DNA of 64,000 bases, taken from Gordionus sp. m RMFG-2023 (Eukaryota > Nematomorpha > Gordioida > Chordodea > Parachordodidae). The stretch spans positions 57,436,954 through 57,500,953 of the forward strand of contig NC_088776.1 in NCBI RefSeq assembly GCF_954871325.1, in the 5' to 3' direction. Position numbers and translations under genes: made by a program. Shown here in pieces: positions 11,601-23,781 of this stretch; the stretch's first letter is position 1, and each line of letters starts with the position of its first letter. Below the pieces are notes generated by a model, which searched no databases, was not told where the DNA came from, and worked only from the letters and a program-made list of their open reading frames with translations.

Positions 11601-13390
11601 ATAAACAAAAATGAAGGTACGAGCTATTTGATTTTATATATCTCTAAAGTAATATGGATAAAATTCCTAGAGGTGTTATGTGTTAATATATTTTGAGAAA
11701 AGGGGTAAATCAGGACGTGTGATCTTTTTAAAAATTCCTCATGAAAAAGCTTATCTTAATTATTATTAATACTTTCAAACATTATCATGAGAATTTTAAT
11801 CTAAAATGACAGAAAAAAAATAATATTAAATTTATATATAATTTTTTGTGATGAGCTCAGTACTACGTATCATTCTGGGAAATAACGATAGCGTTAGCGT
11901 GATATTAAATAGGATCAGTATTGGTGATTTGTACTTATATATATATATTTTTACAATTTATATTTTTGTCGATATAGTTTTTGATATCTAAAAAGGATAA
12001 TGATAATATTAAAAATAATTATTCCAATTGTTGAAATAAAAAGTCGCAACTAGTTAAATATCAATGTTACAAAAGCAAATGAATTTAAAAGGAAACAAAT
12101 TCTATTTCACAAGATATGATTGATAATTATTATCAATATTGTTAAATAAAAAAATTCTATCTCCAAAAAATTTATTGTCTAAAAATATATTATTTAAAAG
12201 TTATTAAATCAGAGACGTTAAAGTGAATAATAGCAGCTATTTGATTCTATATATGCTTTGATATGGATAATATTCTAGGTAAAGTATTTAAGGTATTTTG
12301 AGGAGAGGGTTAATCAAGATGTATCTATAAAATAAATTAAGTATAGAGAGTATTATTATGAACTTAAAACATTATATTAATGTTTTAAAACACAATATTC
12401 TTGATAGTTTATCTAAAATTTAAAAAAAAATATAATAGATAATCTATTTCATAACATTAACGGTCATTAAGAAAAATTATTTATTTTAATTTAAAATAAT
12501 ATTATATTATTTAAATAATTAAAGCAAATATAAAAAATATATAAAACACCTATTTTGATAAATATTTTTTTCTAGATTAAAAGAGTTTCTATTATATAGA
12601 TAGTAAAAAAAAATTTTAAACTGATTTTAGATTTTGTAATCCCATGATGAATTATGATAGAACCAGTGACATATATTATCTATCTAGACTGATAATTCAT
12701 TCATTAAAATGCATTTTGAAGCTTTTTGATATAATTATATGAAAAAAATGACGACTCACTAGTTGATTTTTATTTATACATAAGTAAATAAATGATCGGT
12801 CTAGGTAGTATTTTATATCAGGGGATAGAACCGTCCAACATAAAATTTAGAACAGTTGCATATTATTATTACATTGTCGTTTTCTAAAAGTATAATGTAC
12901 TGTATAGAGTAGTAAATTATCTAGTAAGGGTAACTAGGAAAATATTTATGACCAAAGGTGGTGTCCCAATTGGGGATTTTTATTTCAATTATATTTATTT
13001 TTGTGCTATCAAGTTTTAAATAGCCGTCCGGGTAACTTTGTAAAATAATTCAGGATGTCGTTGCAAATTAAGTAATAGAATTTTATAATTTTGATAAAAA
13101 TAGCAGACTTATATCATAAGGAATAATTTTATATAAATTAAAGTTAATAGAAAAAGGGACCAAATGCAAAGAGATTTGTTTCATGTATTATAGGAGAAAT
13201 ATTTACCAATTTTAAAGATATAATCGGTAATATTAAAATATGTTTTAGCAGGTTTGCTATCATAAAAGTCCCAAAAACTTCGTAGAGGATCGGATTGAAT
13301 CTTGAGTTGATTTAATAAGTAATAGAACATTTTTTTTAAATTTAATTTAAAATAAAAATAATTAAAACAATTTTTTGCAATATTTTTTTC
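8660..13390. repeat. Degenerate AT-rich tandem repeats, about 0.6-1.7 kb per unit
   Basis: No gene is seen in 4.7 kb. Units begin near 8710, 10069, 11788 and 12400 with forms of tttaatctaaaat(g/t)ac. Repeating landmarks include aggtgac...catc near 8905 and 10823, caagcta(c)ttttta near 9133 and 11155, agtatctaaataaac near 9838 and 11582, and gataatgataatatta near 11340 and 11996. Copies are heavily diverged. The origin is unknown. The block separates the integrase part of Gypsy fossil 1 from its gag-protease part. Confidence 0.6.
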
Positions 13391-13406
13391 CTAAATTATG
13401 GCCTAG

Positions 13407-13485
13407 ATCGCCAGGGTGGCTTAATGGGTTATGATGTAGGCTTAAAAACAGAAGGTCCCAGGTTCGATCCTGGTAAGGAACGTAT
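13407..13485 (+). repeat. tRNA-like (SINE-type) head in front of the RTE LINE
   Basis: An A-box-like TGGCTTAATGGG (13417-13428) is followed about 32 nt later by a consensus B box GGTTCGATCC (13461-13470). This is the spacing of a tRNA or tRNA-derived SINE promoter. No clean cloverleaf with a paired acceptor stem is seen, so it is not called as a functional tRNA. It could be a SINE inserted next to the LINE or part of the LINE's 5' end. Confidence 0.5.
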
Positions 13486-13689
13486 AAACTTTCCGGGTTT
13501 TCTTTGATGACTGATGTGTAAAGACATATGGTAGGATGAATTTAGGAGCTTAGAGATGACACCCCTGTCACCGACAGGCTTGGACAGCCGAGTGCTAAGG
13601 TTACTTGTCCAATTAACCAAAATGAAGGACACAAAGAAAATATGAATATGAAATCTAGGGCGTTCCCTCCAAGCGACGCGCAGGGTATA

Positions 13690-15118
13690 GACCTCCATCC
13701 TGCGAAAAGTAAAATAAAAGTCAAAGCAAAGAAGACAAGTTTAGCAAGTTTAAATATTGGGACACTTAAAGGTAAGACGAGATAATTGGCATCAATAAGA
13801 GAAAAGTTGATATAGCGTGCATACAAGAGACGAAATGGAAAGGTCAGAAGACTTTAATAATTTATCTTTAAAACATGGAAATAAAATATAAAAATAAAAA
13901 TGAATATATATATATAATATTAAAAGTGAATGTATATTTTAAAAATATCGATGGCTCTAAAAAGAGCTTTTAACAAAAATGGAGATGGGTATAAATTGTA
14001 CTATAATGGAATTGTTAGCAATAGGAACGGTGTTGGCATTATCCTCAGTCAAGATCTAACCTCCTCAGTAGTTGAATCTGATTGACTAATGAAGATAAAA
14101 CTCTGCATTGGTCAATCAATACTACACATCCTTTTAGTATATGCCCCTCAAACGGGAAAGAAGGGGAGAAAGATGACTTTAAAGCTATCCTTGATAAAGG
14201 TAATGGAAATTCGTAAGGATGACCATAATAAGTGGTGACTTAAATGCGCAAGTGGGAAAAGCAAGAGATAACTACAAAAGACATCATGGTGGTTTTGGAT
14301 ACGGAGAAAGAAATGATGAAGGAGAGCATGTACTGAAATTTGCACAAGCCTTCGACCTTGCCTTAACCAAAACCTACTATAGGAAATAAGACAGTCATTT
14401 AATAACATATGAAAGTGGTACAAGGAAAACACAGATAGATTACATGCTAATTTCTCGCATAAGATTAAAAGATGTAATAGACTGCAAAGTCATCCCAGGA
14501 GAAGATATAGCAACGCAACACAAGCTACTAGTCATGAATTTACATATCTCAAATAAATCCACTCAAAATTTGAACCATGTATCAAATGGGGTAAATTAAA
14601 AACAGATAAAACTTGAACCATGCATCAAATGGGCTAAATTAAAAACAATGAGATGCCTTTGCAATCAATGCAAACATTAACAATAGATTCCTCACAAGTC
14701 AGTGAAAAAATGTGGACAGGCCTTTCATCTAATAGACATTGCCAAATTGACACTAGGCTTGACAACATTAATCCCCACATACTACATCTAGATGAACACT
14801 CCCCATGTCAAAACCTTGTACAACCAATAACAGAACAAGAAATTATCATATGCCTCAAGCATATTAAAAGCAACAAATCTAGGGGGTCCAGATGATATTC
14901 CAATAAAGCCTTAAAGCACTAGGAGATGATGGAATACATCTCCTCACAAATCTATACAATAAAATACTGGGAAATGAAGCGATCCCTCAAAAATGGAGGC
15001 AGAGCTATATAGTTCCTATCTTCAAAAATAAAGGGGATCCACACAATTATTAAAATTACAGGGGCATAAAACTAATGTCACACTGTCTAAAACTATATGA
15101 AAAAATATACAATAGTCA
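13690..15118 (+). mobile_element. RTE-like LINE, 3'-truncated and degenerate
   Basis: In the plus-strand frames there is an apurinic-endonuclease domain: LNIGTLKGKTR near 13749, CIQETKWKG near 13820, ISGDLNAQVG near 14226 and TQIDYML near 14430. The N-terminal reverse transcriptase follows (IKSNKS near 14865, WRQSYIVPIFKNKGDPHNY near 14995, MSHCLKLYEK near 15075). Several stops and frameshifts interrupt it. It stops at about 15118 where Gypsy fossil 1 resumes, so the catalytic part of the RT is missing. This is unusual because LINEs are normally truncated at the 5' end. The clade call rests on the endonuclease and RT motifs. Confidence 0.75.
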
Positions 15119-15149
15119 CAACTTTTCACTTCCATATCTATTTCATTTT

Positions 15150-15775
15150 TTATATCAGACGACACCACATGTAATCTTTGGCTAAGGATTCTGCTCCAAA
15201 GTGACCTTCATGTAATGACTGTAGTACATCATTCACCGGCTCAATAATTTTATTGTGTATCCATTTTTTAAGTTCATTGCTCACAAGATCAATTTTTGAA
15301 TAAGGAATACGTCTAGGCGTTATAAATTTAGGTTGGGCATCTCTTTTTAAATGTAGCTTGACACTTGCTTTGTTGATTGGCTCATAAGTCAATTTAAATT
15401 CACACTCTTTAATCAATTTTTTTCATCTTCATAATTAGTGTCAACATTTGCTATAAATTTATTTAAAATATTTTTGAAAGCGTTGATCCATATACGTCCC
15501 AACAAGGCATTTTTTCTTGATTCAACGACCACCGCTTGTAAATATTTTGAGATACCTTCATAAGTCACTTTAACTTGAATAATGCCGATGATGATTAAAT
15601 TTCCGTCATAAGCGGTAAGTTGTAACTCGGACTTCTTAACATCTCTAATACCAAGTTTTTTAGCCAGATCATGAGGTATAATAGTATATTCGGAGCCTGT
15701 GTCGACTTGCATACTTGTAACAATAACGTTCACTTTTAAAGTAGTCATAAATGCATTATCTTTATCATTAAGCAT
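15150..15775 (-). pseudogene. Gypsy fossil 1: protease and start of polymerase
   Basis: The upstream frame (15413-15775) contains QVDTGSEYTIIPHDLAKKLG, the retropepsin active-site region. The next frame (15150-15416) contains VKLHLKRDAQPKFITPRRIPY, typical of the connection into reverse transcriptase, and ends with HEGHFGAESLAKDYMW, the H2C2 region usually placed ahead of integrase. Fossil, incomplete. Confidence 0.85.
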
Positions 15776-15939
15776 GTCCCCAGATAAGTTGTTACATTAA
15801 AATCGTTATCATCTTTGTTCTTTGTAAAGTCGACTTTCTCTTCAATATTCATATTGTAATCGTTGTTGTTGTATTGTATTTTCTTTCTATTATTGTTATC
15901 GCTACCACTATATTTATTTGAATTGTTGTTGTATTGTAT

Positions 15940-16883
15940 TTACTTTCTCTGACTGTTGTCGCTACCTCTATAATTATTTGAATTGTTGTTATAAGATTGG
16001 TAATTGTTACGATCCGTCACCGTATTGGATCTGTTTTCTTTGATTAATAACATGCCACGTATTATTTCTACCATAATTAGATTTATTATTGTTGTAGCGA
16101 TAGTTATTGTAGTTATAGTTATTATAATTATCTTGGTATCTAGAATTATTATTATCGTAATTCCTATCATTGTATCTAAAATTATTATTATTGTCATAAT
16201 TCCTATCTCTATTCCTATTATTAACTCTATTATCATAATTATTTCTAAAATTACTTCTAAAATTATTATCAGGTCTAAAATATTTATTAGTGTCATTTCT
16301 ATTTCTATTGTTAAATATCTTTATCAGACTTTTTATCGTTATTTACAGAAATTATATTATCAATATCTGGTTTATCATTAATACTATCTAATCTAGTTCC
16401 TAACTCCACCATTTTATTTAAGGTTATATTAATATTTTTACAAAATATATATTTTATTTTGTCATTTAAGGTAGACGTACGTAATTTTTCTTTTAATCTA
16501 TTGTCGTCTGAAAAGTTACATTTTTTATGCAGTTTTGATAATCTTATGTACCATTGCATAAAATTCTCACTCGAATTCTGCTGTAATAAGTTGAATTTGT
16601 TTATTAAAATATTTTTGTCTTGTACAGGTAAAAGGTAAGCTACTTTCTTAATCACTATCTTAAGATCTAATATATCGGTATCTGAGCAAATTAATTTAAT
16701 ATTATCAAACACATCATCTGATAAATTATTAAGTAAAGTATTTATTTTAATAGAGTCCGGTAATGTGCTGGTCGAAAAATAACTTAATATCCTATTTAAA
16801 TAAATCTCAGTAAGTGGTCCAATAAGTTTTGGAAATTTATAAAATATGAAATCTGGTTTAGTGTCTATTAATAAATTTTGCAT
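15940..16883 (-). pseudogene. Gypsy fossil 1: gag-like region
   Basis: The 190-codon frame at 16311-16883 begins MQNLLIDTKPDFIFYKFPKL and resembles a helical capsid region, with ENFMQWYIRLSKLHKK near its middle. Downstream (15940-16296) the sequence is an Asn/Tyr/Arg-rich, low-complexity stretch as found before zinc knuckles. Fossil. The assignment as gag comes mainly from its position upstream of protease. Confidence 0.65.
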
Positions 16884-17228
16884 AAACTTTATATATTTTT
16901 TACTTTTGTAATTTAATGACCTTTAAACTATATATTTTCTTAATGAAAGTTTCGTAAATTTTCTTTTACTTTTTAAGGACGAATTTGTTAAAATTTAACC
17001 TTTTAAAAAACTTATGTAAAAAGTGTAAATTAAAAAATAGTATATATATATATAATTGTAAAATTGTTAGTTTTTAGTAGTTATAAAAATAAAATAAATT
17101 TTAAATAATATCAGTCTTGCCTCTCCTGCCTTCGATGTAATTATCAGTGTCCATATATTGTTAAATTTTATAACATTTCATATAAGCATTTAAAATAAAA
17201 ATGATGCGTTATATTTTTATAAATATAC

Positions 17229-17434
17229 ATTAGAGTTGAATAAACTCCAAATCATTATAAACATAAAATTTTCCGTTAAGTTGTTCAAAATATTTAATCA
17301 TTTCCTTGAGACTAAAAAATTCAAAGATAAAATCATCACTATTGGGTTCTCTTGAATATTGTATATCACAATCATAAGTAAATTCATAAAGTATATTATA
17401 AATTGATACATCGAAAGGTATATTATTATGTTAA
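17229..17434 (-). pseudogene. Gypsy fossil 1: short frame near 5' end
   Basis: On the minus strand an open frame reads NNIPFDVSIYNILYEF ... LKEMIKYFEQLNGKFYVYND. It sits between the LTR-like end and the gag-like region, so it is probably the leader part of gag. No domain is recognised. Confidence 0.35.
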
Positions 17435-17640
17435 GGAAAACATAGTGAGAATAATTTTTACCTTTTTTTTTCCTTCTTTTATAGAATTTATTTGTTTCTT
17501 TTATTTTTTTATTATTAATATTTTTACATATAACATCTCACCATAAAAATATATGGAAGAGAAAAAAAAATTTTTTTTAAATTAAAAAAAATTACATGGT
17601 GGCGAGTCTTTTTTGCCAACCTCACCAGGGGCACCATGTA

Positions 17641-17850
17641 GAGAAGATGAAAATATATTTTTATTATCTGTTTTATTATAATTTTTACAACGTATTTATA
17701 TCTTTTTTACAAAAGTAATATTTGAATAAATAAAACTAAAATGAAAATATAATCTTTTAAAATACACTAAAATATAAGTTACGACTAAATTAAAGGTTAC
17801 AATTTGTAAAAGTAAAATAAAGGATTATATTATTCAACAATTTCATTTGT
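17641..17850 (-). repeat. LTR-like end of Gypsy fossil 1
   Basis: Shares aaaggttacaatttgt and attattcaaca with 6851-6925 at the opposite end of the fossil. The two ends are diverged, so the copy is old. The outer boundary is uncertain because no target duplication could be matched. Confidence 0.45.
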
Positions 17851-18026
17851 CACGGAAGTTCAATGTTGTATTGGAATTATCAGACTAACATCCCTATCAT
17901 TAGAAAAAATATTCAATATTTATACCAATCTAATATATTATAGTTTGCTGACGTTTCCTATTCCCATGCTATAAGGTATATTTTAAATTATCAAATAGAT
18001 AATATATATGATTTTAGGGTTGAAGA

Positions 18027-18443
18027 ATGTTTTTATCTTGGGGGCTTATCAAATCAAATGGTTTTGCATTGACCCCTATAAAATATGGCATTTGTGACAA
18101 CAGAAATTGTGAATTTTATATTGCATTATATTGCATTGTATGTATTAAAGAATTATATAATATCAATAATTCAGCCTTAACGGTGTTACAAACTATAATC
18201 CTATTAAATTAGTATTTGTTTATAATTTGTTATTATAGAATGTATCGATTATATTCCCCAATTTCTGTTTTATTCGTTGAAATTTATTTCATAAATTTTC
18301 CTTCTTTATTCTTCTATTTAAATATTTTAGTTATAATATTCGAAGAAAAATATATCACTATTAATATATTTATATTTAGTAACACAAATGGAGATGGATT
18401 TGTATTTTTATTAATAACTTTTTTAGGTTTTGACAATTTCTAG
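18027..18443 (+). CDS. Hypothetical exon-like ORFs, cysteine-rich then hydrophobic
   Basis: Two adjoining frames are seen. The first, 18027-18212, has YGICDNRNCEFYIALYCIVC with five cysteines in 20 residues. The second, 18216-18443, is strongly hydrophobic (LFVEIYFINFPSLFFYLNIL) and ends GDGFVFLLITFLGFDNF and stop. A donor-like gtatttgt at 18211 and an acceptor-like ttattatag at 18238 could delimit a short intron, although that exact join would make a stop. No family is recognised. It lies between two Gypsy fossils in a stretch not shared with the A/B units, so it may be the remains of a separate gene. Confidence 0.3.
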
Positions 18444-18950
18444 AGAGGTGCTTGGATATAATTGTTAATTTCTGTCTATAGAAACGTAATAATCATTTTG
18501 ATATGGGTTCTCTAAAATTCTTAAGTAGAGAGGTGTTAGAAATTTTGAAGGATGGATATGACGCTACCATCACTATAACTATCATAATTTCTGCATAATT
18601 ATATTGATAATAATTAGATCTAAATATAACTAAAATTTATGATAAATATTTTCAAATAAAATAAAACTATGTTAAAAGGAACAATTTGAATTGGAATAAA
18701 AAATTTCAGAGAATGTTTTTAATTCAACTATATCATTCAGTAACACCTAAAATGGAAGTTATTCCACACAAATAATAAAAACCGATAAAAATTATATAAA
18801 TATTACACCTAAAAGAATAGGGTTCAAAGGACCCATGGAGTAGTGGAAATATTTTTTTAACTATGTTATAGCTATTCATTGATGTATTTTGGACACCTTA
18901 ATATATATATATATATATATCTAACATTCTGAAATATATAATAATATTAA
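18444..18950. other. AT-rich stretch, no gene seen
   Basis: Contains a (TA)n run at about 18900-18920. Nothing else recognisable. Confidence 0.6.
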
Positions 18951-20178
18951 ACTAATTGAAGCCCTTACCGTAACTAAGAAGCACTAAAGATGATATAAGT
19001 TTCATTTACTGCTTACAATCGTTCGGCCAACTTTACGTTTAAATCATAACATCATAACTTTTTCTATAAAGCAGTTAACCAAATTAGTTGCAAAATAATT
19101 ACTAATTGCACTAAATAAGAGCGCAAACCGGATGTTCATTACTACGATAGTTTTTGTTTTGTTGTGCCGCCATATATTGTTTTTGTTTTATTTAATAATA
19201 TGAATTTACTAACTAAGTACTAAATAATAGCTTAAACCCGATGTTTACGAAATCTCAATTTAAATGAAATGTATTCAGAACAATAATATAAAGTGATTTA
19301 TTTCATATAATTAAATATATATATGCTTTTTCTATTTTTCTAAATTGTAGCTTTAAGCAAATATAAAAATCAATTTATTTAAATACATACAGTTCTCCCC
19401 ACTATAAATTGAATTCATGATAATAACCTAATGGTAAAAACTCTTTTTTCTAGAGTTGTATTTCCATTATGTTCTGCAATGTCCAAATCTCAGTCATTGT
19501 TATGGGTGTTTCTGTAACTTGTACATGAGCTTCCCTCAGTTGGTCGGCATGCTTGTTTTTTTACAATACCCTCAGACTCAACATCATACAATATTGCACT
19601 TTTCCGTTGAACCACTGTCCCTTCATGCCATCACGCAGTCCTTTCGTTTTTTACCCAAACCTTTTGCTTCTCTTCGAATTCACGGAGTTCAACGTTCCTA
19701 TCATTATAATTTTTTTGTTTCCATAACGCGTTTTCAGTCCTTACCCTCGTAGATAATTTTCATTGATTTAACGTCGTCCTGAGCGGCCTTCCAAACATCA
19801 TTTTGACAGGGGGTTTACCGGTAGTTGCGTTTGGAGTATTTCGGTGTGTAATTAAAACATTCGCTAAATTCAACTGGTCAACACGTCTTTATCGTAGTAT
19901 ATAACTCTCAGCCACCATTCGATTTGGGGCTATAAGGGGCCGATCTAAAATGTTTTATATTATTTTTAAAAAGACGATCCAGTAAACTGAGTACCGTTAT
20001 CTGAGACAATGTAACGAGGTAAACCAAATCTAACGAAATAATTACGCAGATTAATTATTACACTCGTCGAATTAATATGTGTTAAAATTGCAACTTCAAC
20101 CTATTTGGTGAAAGCGTCTACGCAAATTAATTAGTACTTTCCAGACGCGGGGCCTGTCAAATCAATGGGTATTCTTTC

Positions 20179-20367
20179 TCAAGGTCGGGTAGGAATATTC
20201 CAATTATATAATGGTACATCTCTGGCTCCTGGTCTTCCTTCCTGACTACACTTGCAGTTTTTGACGAATTCTTCAACATCTCGATCAAGATTTGTCCAGA
20301 AGACATAGTATCTGCATAAGGATTTCATCCCCACTATCCCCGGATGTCCTTGATGGATAACATTCAA
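20179..20367 (-). pseudogene. Gypsy fossil 2: integrase H2C2 region
   Basis: Contains HQGHPGIVGMKSLCRYYVFW and, further on, VKNCKCSQEGRP. This is the His2Cys2 zinc-binding module at the start of Gypsy integrases. Fossil. Confidence 0.85.
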
Positions 20368-21817
20368 AACCTAATTTTTTAGGTTATCAGAAATGATGAT
20401 TCCATCATTATAAAATAATAGCCCTTCTTCTAAAGAAATATTATCTTTAATTAAGATCAATCTTTTTAAACTTTCCAAATAATTATTCATATTATCAATA
20501 TGCCAATGATTTTTTATTAATTTAATGATCTCTTTTAGATTTATATCATTGATAGTTTAACTTATAACTTTACTTCGAGTGAACGATAAATCTTCTATTA
20601 AATTGATCTTTAATTCTCTAATTTCATTTTCAAATTTTTTTTTAACTTCATTAATTTTTTCTCTCTCTACCCCCAAATGGGACAGAGCGTCGGCGCATCT
20701 GTTTTGATTATCCGGCCTATGAATTATCTCATAGTCGTAATTTAAAAGCTTAGTGGCCTACCGTATTAAACGGTTATTCGTTATTTTATTTAGGTCTCTT
20801 TTATCACCTAAGATATATATAAAGTTTTATGATCTGTAACCAAAATAAAATGTCTTCCATAAATATATTGATGAAACTTCTCGATAGCGAACATGATCGC
20901 CGAAACCTCCCGATCAATAGTGGCTTAATTCTTTTCAGCCGCCGAAAGTGTCCTCGATGCGTAAGCAATCAGTTTCTCCTGGCCAGTAAGAAATTGGTAT
21001 GCAATAACAGCTCCTAAACCATCTTCGAACTCGTCACAAGAAATCACGACAGGAATATCGGCTGAATAAGGAATTATTGTATCTTCTTTTTGTGATGTGG
21101 GGCCATATTAAGTTATAATGTGATCATTAGAAGGAGTTATTATAGTTGGTGATTTTAAAATAGGATTAGTATAATTTAATATATGATTGTTGTTATTATT
21201 CTTTTAATTTAGATATTATATTATTTCGCGAATAGATTATTATTAGACTTTGATGGCATATTATTATTATTGTTATTTATTATTAATTTTTTAAATTTTG
21301 TGTAGTGAATATAAAGAAAGAAAAAAAATAATAAAAAGTTAGTTATCGGGTTTCGTTGTTGGTTTTTGGAAGAAAATTTGTTGTTAATTTTTGTTGTTTT
21401 GGAGAAATTTAGTTATTAAAAAAAAAAGGAAAATTGGAGTGTGTTTTAAAAAAAAAGAAGAAGAATTTCAAGTAATACAAAAATAACAATAAATATATTT
21501 GTTTGTAAAGATTAAAATAAAAATATAATAAGTGCAACCGAACCATTTTATCAGAACTATTTCTATTTAAAGTAGAAAAAAATTTTGATAATATTTTTTT
21601 ACTCTATTATATTTCATCTTCTTTAGCTAACCAAAACCAACTCACATTTTTACTCGTTAGTCGGTGTAAAGGCGCACAAATAGAATGTAAATTTTTAATG
21701 AACGATTCATGATAATTTACCATTTCCAAAAACGAACGTAATTCTTTAACATTAGACGGTGTTTTATAATTTTTTATAGCATTAATCTTATCTTCGTTCG
21801 GGTGAATCCCGAATTCA

Positions 21818-22510
21818 TCAATAACATGACCTAAATAAGTAACTCACTTTTTTAATTTTATCGGTCAACGTTGTCAGTATAGCCTTATCAAATCTTCTTA
21901 ATACTTCTTCTAGATCAACTATATGATCAAAATTATTCTTGCCTGCAATAATTACATCATCTAAAAATACACTAACCATAAGAATTCCCTTTAATAGGTT
22001 TTGCATAAAACGTTGAAAATATTATCGGAGCGCTAGTCAACCCAAAAGAAATTATTTGGTACCGGTAATAACCGACATGAGTCGAAATTACTAGAGTCGA
22101 AATTACTAAGGTCTCTACATTCTGAACTAACTCGAATTGTAAAAATGCATCTCTTAAATCTATCGTTGAAAATATTTTACCACCCGCGATCCTATTTGTC
22201 AAGTCGACGAAAGTTGGTAGAAGAGAAGTGAGGAGAAGAGAAGAGAAGAGAAGAGAAGAGAAGAGAAGAGAAGAGAAGAGAAGAGAAGAGAAGAGAAGAG
22301 AAGAGAAGAGAAGAGAAGAGAAGAGAAGAGAAGAGAAGAGAAGAGAAGAGAAGAGAAGAGAAGAGAAGAGAAGAGAAGAGAAGAGAAGAGAAGAGAAGAG
22401 AAGAGAAGAGAAGAGAAGAGAAGAGAAGAGAAGAGAAGAGAAGAGAAGAGAAGAGAAGAGAAGAGAAGAGAAGAGAAGAGAAGATCTTTCTTTTTTTCTT
22501 TCTTTCTTTT

Positions 22511-22593
<83 letters not shown>

Positions 22594-22724
22594 CTTTCTT
22601 TCTTTCTTTCTTTCTTTTTTTCTTTGTTATCTATCGCTAAATATTTGATGATTGTTAAACGAAAATCTCTGTATATCCGCACGGCACCGGATTTCTTTAA
22701 AATATTAACCGTTGACGTGCCCAA
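21818..22724 (-). pseudogene. Gypsy fossil 2: reverse transcriptase, split by microsatellite
   Basis: The sequence shows IFSTIDLRDAFLQFEL (RT motif A region) and, nearer the left, VSVFLDDVIIAGKN (the DD-bearing motif C). The (AAGAG)n/(TTTC)n block at 22228-22625 lies within the region. Fossil. Confidence 0.85.
22228..22625 (+). repeat. (AAGAG)n block joined to (TTTC)n block
   Basis: About 255 bp of AAGAG/AGAAG pentamers with few or no errors run directly into about 130 bp of TTTC tetramers with a few interruptions. One strand is therefore pure purine and then pure pyrimidine. The Arg-Glu-rich and Leu-Ser-rich reading frames through it are artefacts. Confidence 0.95.
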
Positions 22725-23205
22725 GTAATTGGAGTCTTTGTTGGATCCACCTTCTCGATAACGCCTTCATCTAAAATCTGTCCAACTCAGCATCAACGGT
22801 TCGACACAATGGAAATGGAATTCTTCTAGATGGCAGCGCAATTGGCACTGTATTTGGTTGTATTTTGATGACGGCTTCTTGTAATTTTATTTGTCCTAAT
22901 TTTTTTTTAAAAATTTGTGGAAATTTTGAAACAATAGTATGAACTGGAATCTTTCATATTTATATTATTAATACGAACTTCTTCAGGAAGTTTTATATCA
23001 AATTCTTTAAGAAATGGCATTCCAAAAATAAGGGAATTTTCACCCTTAACTACCCAAATAGGTAAAATTTTTAAATATTTTTTACTTCGACTTCCACTAA
23101 ACATTTACCCAATACTTCGATTTTGATATGGTTATATCTTACTAGTTTATAAGCAGGTGATAATGGTAGGTAACCTCATCTATCACACTACACGCCGCGA
23201 CAGTA

Positions 23206-23781
23206 TCAAATTTCATAGTAAGCTACAGCCCATTTATCTTTGCATCGATGGCGAGGTGTCCGTGGTAAAATCATTTGTATAGCATGCGTTCTACACTCTT
23301 TCGCTATGTGGTTTGCTTTTCCGCACCTAAAGCATATTACTTTTTTTTGCATGAAATTAGGTTTAAAACTTGGTTTATAAAAATTATGGTTGAATTTGTT
23401 AGCATTATAATTATTATTATTATTGAATTTGTTTACGTTGTTATAATTATTCCTAAAATAAGTATTTTTGGAACCTTGCATAGGTTTAAATTTAACTATT
23501 TTATTAACTTCTGTCAAGGTTTCCTTCTCCAATGAAGACAGAGCGATAGCTAGACGCACAGTATCTTCAAAAATAATATTTTCATCGGCATAATTTGACC
23601 AAAGTTGTTTGTCCAGCTCAGGTAACCCTACTCCTAAGATGAAAATATCTCTTAAGAGTTCACCAATGGGCGATTTAAAATAATATAAAGCGCAAATGCT
23701 TTTAATTGAAAAATCAATTATAGTTTTGTTATTTCTTTTTAAGATATAAAAATTGTCTATGTAGAAAAATACTCGAGACAT
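23206..23781 (-). pseudogene. Gypsy fossil 2: gag with zinc knuckle
   Basis: A hydrophilic N-terminal part is followed by a low-complexity Asn/Lys/Tyr stretch and then CFRCGKANHIAKEC, a CCHC zinc knuckle of nucleocapsid type. The segment near 23500-23720 is duplicated at 1-230. Fossil. Confidence 0.85.

Larger units (their letters stand above)
6848..17850 (-). mobile_element. Gypsy/Ty3-type LTR fossil 1, with nested insertions
   Basis: On the minus strand the order is LTR-like end (17640-17850), gag-like and nucleocapsid region (15940-17434), protease and start of RT (15150-15775), then integrase (7388-8646). Both ends share aaaggttacaatttgt... and ...attattcaaca, which suggests LTR remnants. 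It interrupts B1. It is broken, with many breaks, and old in its middle, which holds a MITE, about 4.7 kb of AT-rich repeats and an RTE LINE. A segment at 17600-17641 reads on the minus strand as tggtgcccctggtgagg just inside the LTR end, compatible with a primer-binding site. Confidence 0.7.

Noticed and set aside
13407-13485. Functional tRNA gene
   Set aside because: The A and B boxes are good, but no paired acceptor stem or clean anticodon arm is seen, and it sits beside a LINE. Treated as tRNA-like.
13429-14432. Minus-strand frames of 88-94 codons
   Set aside because: They are antisense to the plus-strand endonuclease domain of the RTE LINE and show no motif of their own.
16004-16381. 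Ile/Val-rich plus-strand frame that looks like a membrane protein
   Set aside because: It is the antisense of the Asn/Asp-rich linker of the Gypsy fossil gag region on the minus strand.
21972-22728. Long Arg/Glu-rich and Leu/Ser-rich frames on both strands
   Set aside because: Produced by the (AAGAG)n and (TTTC)n blocks. Only the outer parts on the minus strand match Gypsy RT.
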